Source: Chara braunii (Eukaryota > Streptophyta > Charophyceae > Charales > Characeae). From it: a DNA stretch of 31,563 nt. The stretch spans positions 991,927-1,023,489 of the forward strand of contig BFEA01000294.1 of assembly GCA_003427395.1 (NCBI GenBank). The letters run 5' to 3'. Below are positions 29,351-31,563 of this stretch, in pieces (positions within the stretch are counted from its first letter, which is position 1; every line of letters starts with the position of its first letter). The translations under genes were made by a program, and so were the position numbers. Below the pieces are notes generated by a model that was given only the letters and a program-made list of their open reading frames with translations, had not been told where the DNA came from and did not search any database.

Positions 29351-29760
29351 GCCTACATAAGCTGGGAATTCAGTTCGCCACTTTCACAATTGCATGAGAG
29401 CACTTTTTCACTCGGAGAGAGGAGAGGAGAGTCCATGCTAGTTTGAGAGCTTGGTAGAGGCCATGAGTTAGGGAAAAGAGCTCGATAAAGGTAGTGAGGC
29501 TGGCACTAGGGGAGATGATCCGCCATAGCCCCCCTGGGTGTGAGGAAGAGAGAGAGGCTAGAGGGAGCCCCATTAGCCTTCCTAGTGGGGAGGACTCCAT
29601 AGCAATGGTGATGGGAGTTTGAGGCAACTTGGGAAGAGGTGAGAAAGGAAGGAGAGAGGCTTGAAGAAGGAGGGAGCCATAGCCAAGGAGGAGTTGTGCA
29701 AGGAGGAGGAAAACCTCATCAAGATTGAGACTTCATCCCCAAGACATTAACAAGGTGAGT
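29351..29760 (+). promoter_or_regulatory. Possible promoter, untranslated exon and 5' splice site
   Basis: A TATA-like CTACATAAG near 29353 is followed by about 370 bases of purine-rich sequence without a good long frame. This ends in CAAG|GTGAGT (GT at 29755-29756), a full match to the eukaryotic 5' splice consensus. The arrangement fits a non-coding first exon on the plus strand. No downstream acceptor or coding exon was identified, and the following DNA is a palindromic array. The call rests on short motifs only. Confidence 0.2.
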
Positions 29761-29824
29761 GGAAGGAAGAGAATGCATCTTCTTCTTCATCTTCATCATG
29801 TTTCCCCTTTCGCCACGTCACAGC

Positions 29825-29868
29825 AGGAAGGCTGTTGCGATTAGCACTTGGCGACCGGGGAATCATGT
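29825..29868. repeat. Left arm of 44-bp inverted repeat
   Basis: It begins AGGAAGGCTGTTGCGATT, includes CGACCGGGGAATC and ends ATGT. It matches the reverse complement of 30421-30464 at 39 of 44 positions. With its partner it encloses 552 bases holding the palindromic array. Confidence 0.88.
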
Positions 29869-29932
29869 CGCGCCTCCGTGCACACGAGGAAAAGTGGTGA
29901 TGGGGAAGAAAAATTGGAGTTTGGGATGCCAA

Positions 29933-30290
29933 CAGGCAATCATCGCGCGGAGGCGCTTTCATTGTTCAATATCATCGCGCGACGGCATTGTTCGATATCT
30001 AACAATGATCCCGTCTCCGCGTGATGATTGTCTGTCGGCATTGTTTGATATCGAACAATGATCCCGCCTCCGCGTGATGATTGCCTGTCGGCATTGTTCG
30101 ATATCGAACAATGATCCCGCCTCCACGTGATGATTGATCTATGTCGAACAATGATCCTACCTCCGCGCGATGATTGTTCGATATCGAACAATGATTCTGC
30201 CTCCGCGCGATGATTGTTCGATATCGAACAATGATCATGCCTCCGCGCGATGATTGTTCGTTATCGAACAATGATCCCGCCCGCACCTCA
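29933..30290. repeat. Array of seven 20-bp palindromes at 40- and 53-bp spacing
   Basis: ATTGTTCGATATCGAACAAT, a perfect palindrome, occurs at 30093-30112, 30173-30192 and 30213-30232. Copies with one mismatch lie at 29987-30006, 30040-30059 and 30253-30272, and a weaker one at 30133-30152. The spacing is exactly 53, 53, 40, 40, 40 and 40 bp. The spacer is GATCxxGCCTCCGCGCGATG or, in the longer form, has a TGCCTGTCGGC-type insert. At 29933-29955 the spacer appears inverted, so the array has an inverted junction at its left end. Open frames through it are by-products. Confidence 0.95.
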
Positions 30291-30420
30291 CCATTGCCTT
30301 TTGTGGAGCACCTCCGAGTTCCCCTTCTGACCACGCTGTGACGAGAACGCCCCCAAATCGCTTCTTCGCGTGCGAATTGCAACAACCTTGTCGTTGAGAC
30401 GAGGCCAACGGGTAATCGTC

Positions 30421-30464
30421 ACACGATTCCCCGGTCGCCGCGTGTCAATCGCAACAGCCTTCCT
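30421..30464. repeat. Right arm of 44-bp inverted repeat
   Basis: It is the inverted partner of 29825-29868 (39 of 44). A partial direct copy (GTGCGAATTGCAACAACCTT) lies just inside at about 30371-30390, so the right end was partly duplicated. Confidence 0.85.
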
Positions 30465-30845
30465 CTCGAGATCAGGCGAACGGCGGGTGGAAGGAGTGCG
30501 GGCGCAACTCTCGTCCACGTGGCAGCGCGGCAGGACAGGAGAAACCGCGGTCTTGCGTCGGTGCCATGGTCTGTGTCGGTTGGAGGGAGAGGTGATGCAC
30601 CTTCCACCTCGTGCCAACGACAAGGCTTTTGCGAAAAGGGATCACTGTCACACCATCGCCACACAAGCGAAGAAGACGAGAGTGCTGGCATGGAAGGGCG
30701 ATCGAGGGGAAAGACATCGGTGGATGAGTGGTCGTCGTCTGATGACGTGTATCTGCTGCGGCGGGAGGTTGGGAGCGATAAGCATCGTTGAGCATGCTCG
30801 ATGCCGCCCAGACGACGACCACGCATCCACAGGCCCTACAAATGT
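30465..30845. other. GC-rich stretch without a supported gene
   Basis: Plus frame 30370-30879 (169 residues) and minus frames 30419-30826 and 30472-30870 overlap each other with Arg/Ser/His-rich compositions that follow GC content. The plus frame starts inside the inverted-repeat region. I see no domain in any of them and do not call a gene. Confidence 0.4.
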
Positions 30846-30847
30846 CG

Positions 30848-31060
30848 TCAATGGCGATGGTGATGTGCATTTGTGCTAGACAGAGCCACTAGCGCAGCGG
30901 CTCTGTCGTCCGCACACAATGGCGATGCGCACTCGCGCTGGACGGAGCCGCTGGCGATGGCGATCTGGATTCCACCGTACCTTGGAGCTGTCGTGGATGG
31001 CGATGGCGATGCGCATCCGCGGAAGATGGAGCCGTTGTCGCAGCGTGCCTAACGTCTGCG
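30848..31060. repeat. About 75-bp GC-rich repeat, three diverged copies
   Basis: Three blocks share GGCGATG(GC/GT)GATG(C/T)GCA followed by a GGA(C/T)GGAGCCG(C/T)T-like segment: about 30848-30917, 30918-30996 and 30997-31050. The minus frame 30889-31422 (177 residues) owes its His/Arg/Pro-rich C-terminal half (HRHRHPRQ, SAHRHC) to this repeat. Confidence 0.7.
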
Positions 31061-31563
31061 AAGAAGGTTCGGGCGGAATGGCGTAGCGACTGCGCAACGA
31101 GTCGACGACGTTGGTGCAGCGAAGCTATACCATGCATCCCAAAGACTGTCATGTAGCCCAACCTTCCACATGCCATCGCGACTCTCAACCGTCCGATGAA
31201 AAAAGCGAACGGCCTTTCGCATCCACACTTGTTTTTTTCCCCTGGACACAGCGGGCCAGCATCGCGCGTCGCAAAAACGGACACCACCGAGAGAACGGCT
31301 GCAGTTGGCGTCACGCCGATCGACGAATCGGACGGCCCACAAGCCCCTCTTTTTCGTGAAGCGCTTGGGAGCCTGCTGCCGTAAAGGCCTCGCATATTCG
31401 CGCGGATGAAATCAGGTCCCACTCCCGAACCGGTTCCCGAAGCACTGCGACGACACCACGGTCGTCAATTCCACAAGCCTGTGGTCGCGACGACGGCCTG
31501 AACACGATCTCGAAAAAGGTCGTCCTGTCGGAGTGGAGGGCCCAGTGCAGAGGGCCCAGCTGA
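31061..31563. other. GC-rich window end, nothing recognised
   Basis: Several overlapping open frames in both strands reflect GC composition. No motif, RNA gene or clear repeat is visible. A GGAGGGCCCAGTGCAGAGGG duplication of GGGCCCAG occurs in the last 40 bases. Confidence 0.4.

Noticed and set aside
29940-30385. Repetitive open frames over the palindrome array (for example 29999-30385 minus)
   Set aside because: Frames exist because the repeat contains few stops. The mix of 40- and 53-bp units does not preserve one frame and no motif is present.
30889-31422. 177-residue minus-strand frame
   Set aside because: The C-terminal half translates a GC-rich DNA repeat. There is no recognisable domain and competing frames overlap.

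Overview
The window looks like repeat-rich nuclear DNA of a plant-lineage eukaryote. It carries decayed Ty3/Gypsy LTR retrotransposons, one with a chromodomain-type integrase tail, primer sites resembling plant iMet and Asp tRNA ends, many microsatellites and minisatellites, and no operons or intact cellular genes. The retroelement proteins remind me of those in charophyte algae such as Chara braunii. That is recollection rather than a search, so the species is uncertain. Ambiguous bases (n) at 6567, 6569, 6571 and 6785 suggest draft assembly.

Layout. (1) 1-5545, minus strand: Ty3/Gypsy element A, GC-rich, with gag, protease, RT, RNase H, integrase and chromodomain-like tail in order, broken by stops and frameshifts and cut by the left window edge. 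A 13-bp minisatellite rich in TGACGT lies just upstream of gag. (2) 5650-6710: AT-rich degenerate repeats and possible LTR edges. (3) About 6712-9492, minus strand: the 3' LTR, polypurine tract and integrase C-terminal part of element B. (4) 9490-17783, minus strand: element C, AT-rich and of a different lineage (YIDD reverse transcriptase), truncated in its integrase and fused to B's integrase. C has a tRNA-Asp primer binding site and a 5' LTR end. Between them and gag lie about 2.8 kb holding at least four tandem copies of an unrecognised protein module of about 130 residues. A fifth copy lies upstream of the primer site, near a 153-residue open frame and a Q/N-rich tract.

(5) 20000-23760: mostly non-coding, with a 20-bp repeat, an AT microsatellite and a weak charged open frame. 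(6) 23762-24902, minus strand: what looks like a retroposed polyadenylated transcript, with AATAAA about 30 nt before an A15 tail. (7) 24980-26385: GATA and GA tracts followed by 13-14 copies of a 92-bp satellite. (8) 26386-29760: unannotated purine-rich DNA with a 161-bp tandem duplication, recurring AGTCCG...CGGACT hairpins and a possible promoter/exon/5' splice site. (9) 29825-30464: a fold-back structure with 44-bp inverted arms around an array of seven 20-bp palindromes spaced exactly 40 or 53 bp. (10) 30850-31060: GC-rich repeats of about 75 bp.

No gene here appears intact. Functional relationships are those of retroelement polyproteins: Gag packages the RNA, protease cuts the polyprotein, RT/RNase H copies it and integrase inserts the cDNA. 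The most novel candidates are the tandem module region of element C and the palindromic fold-back array.
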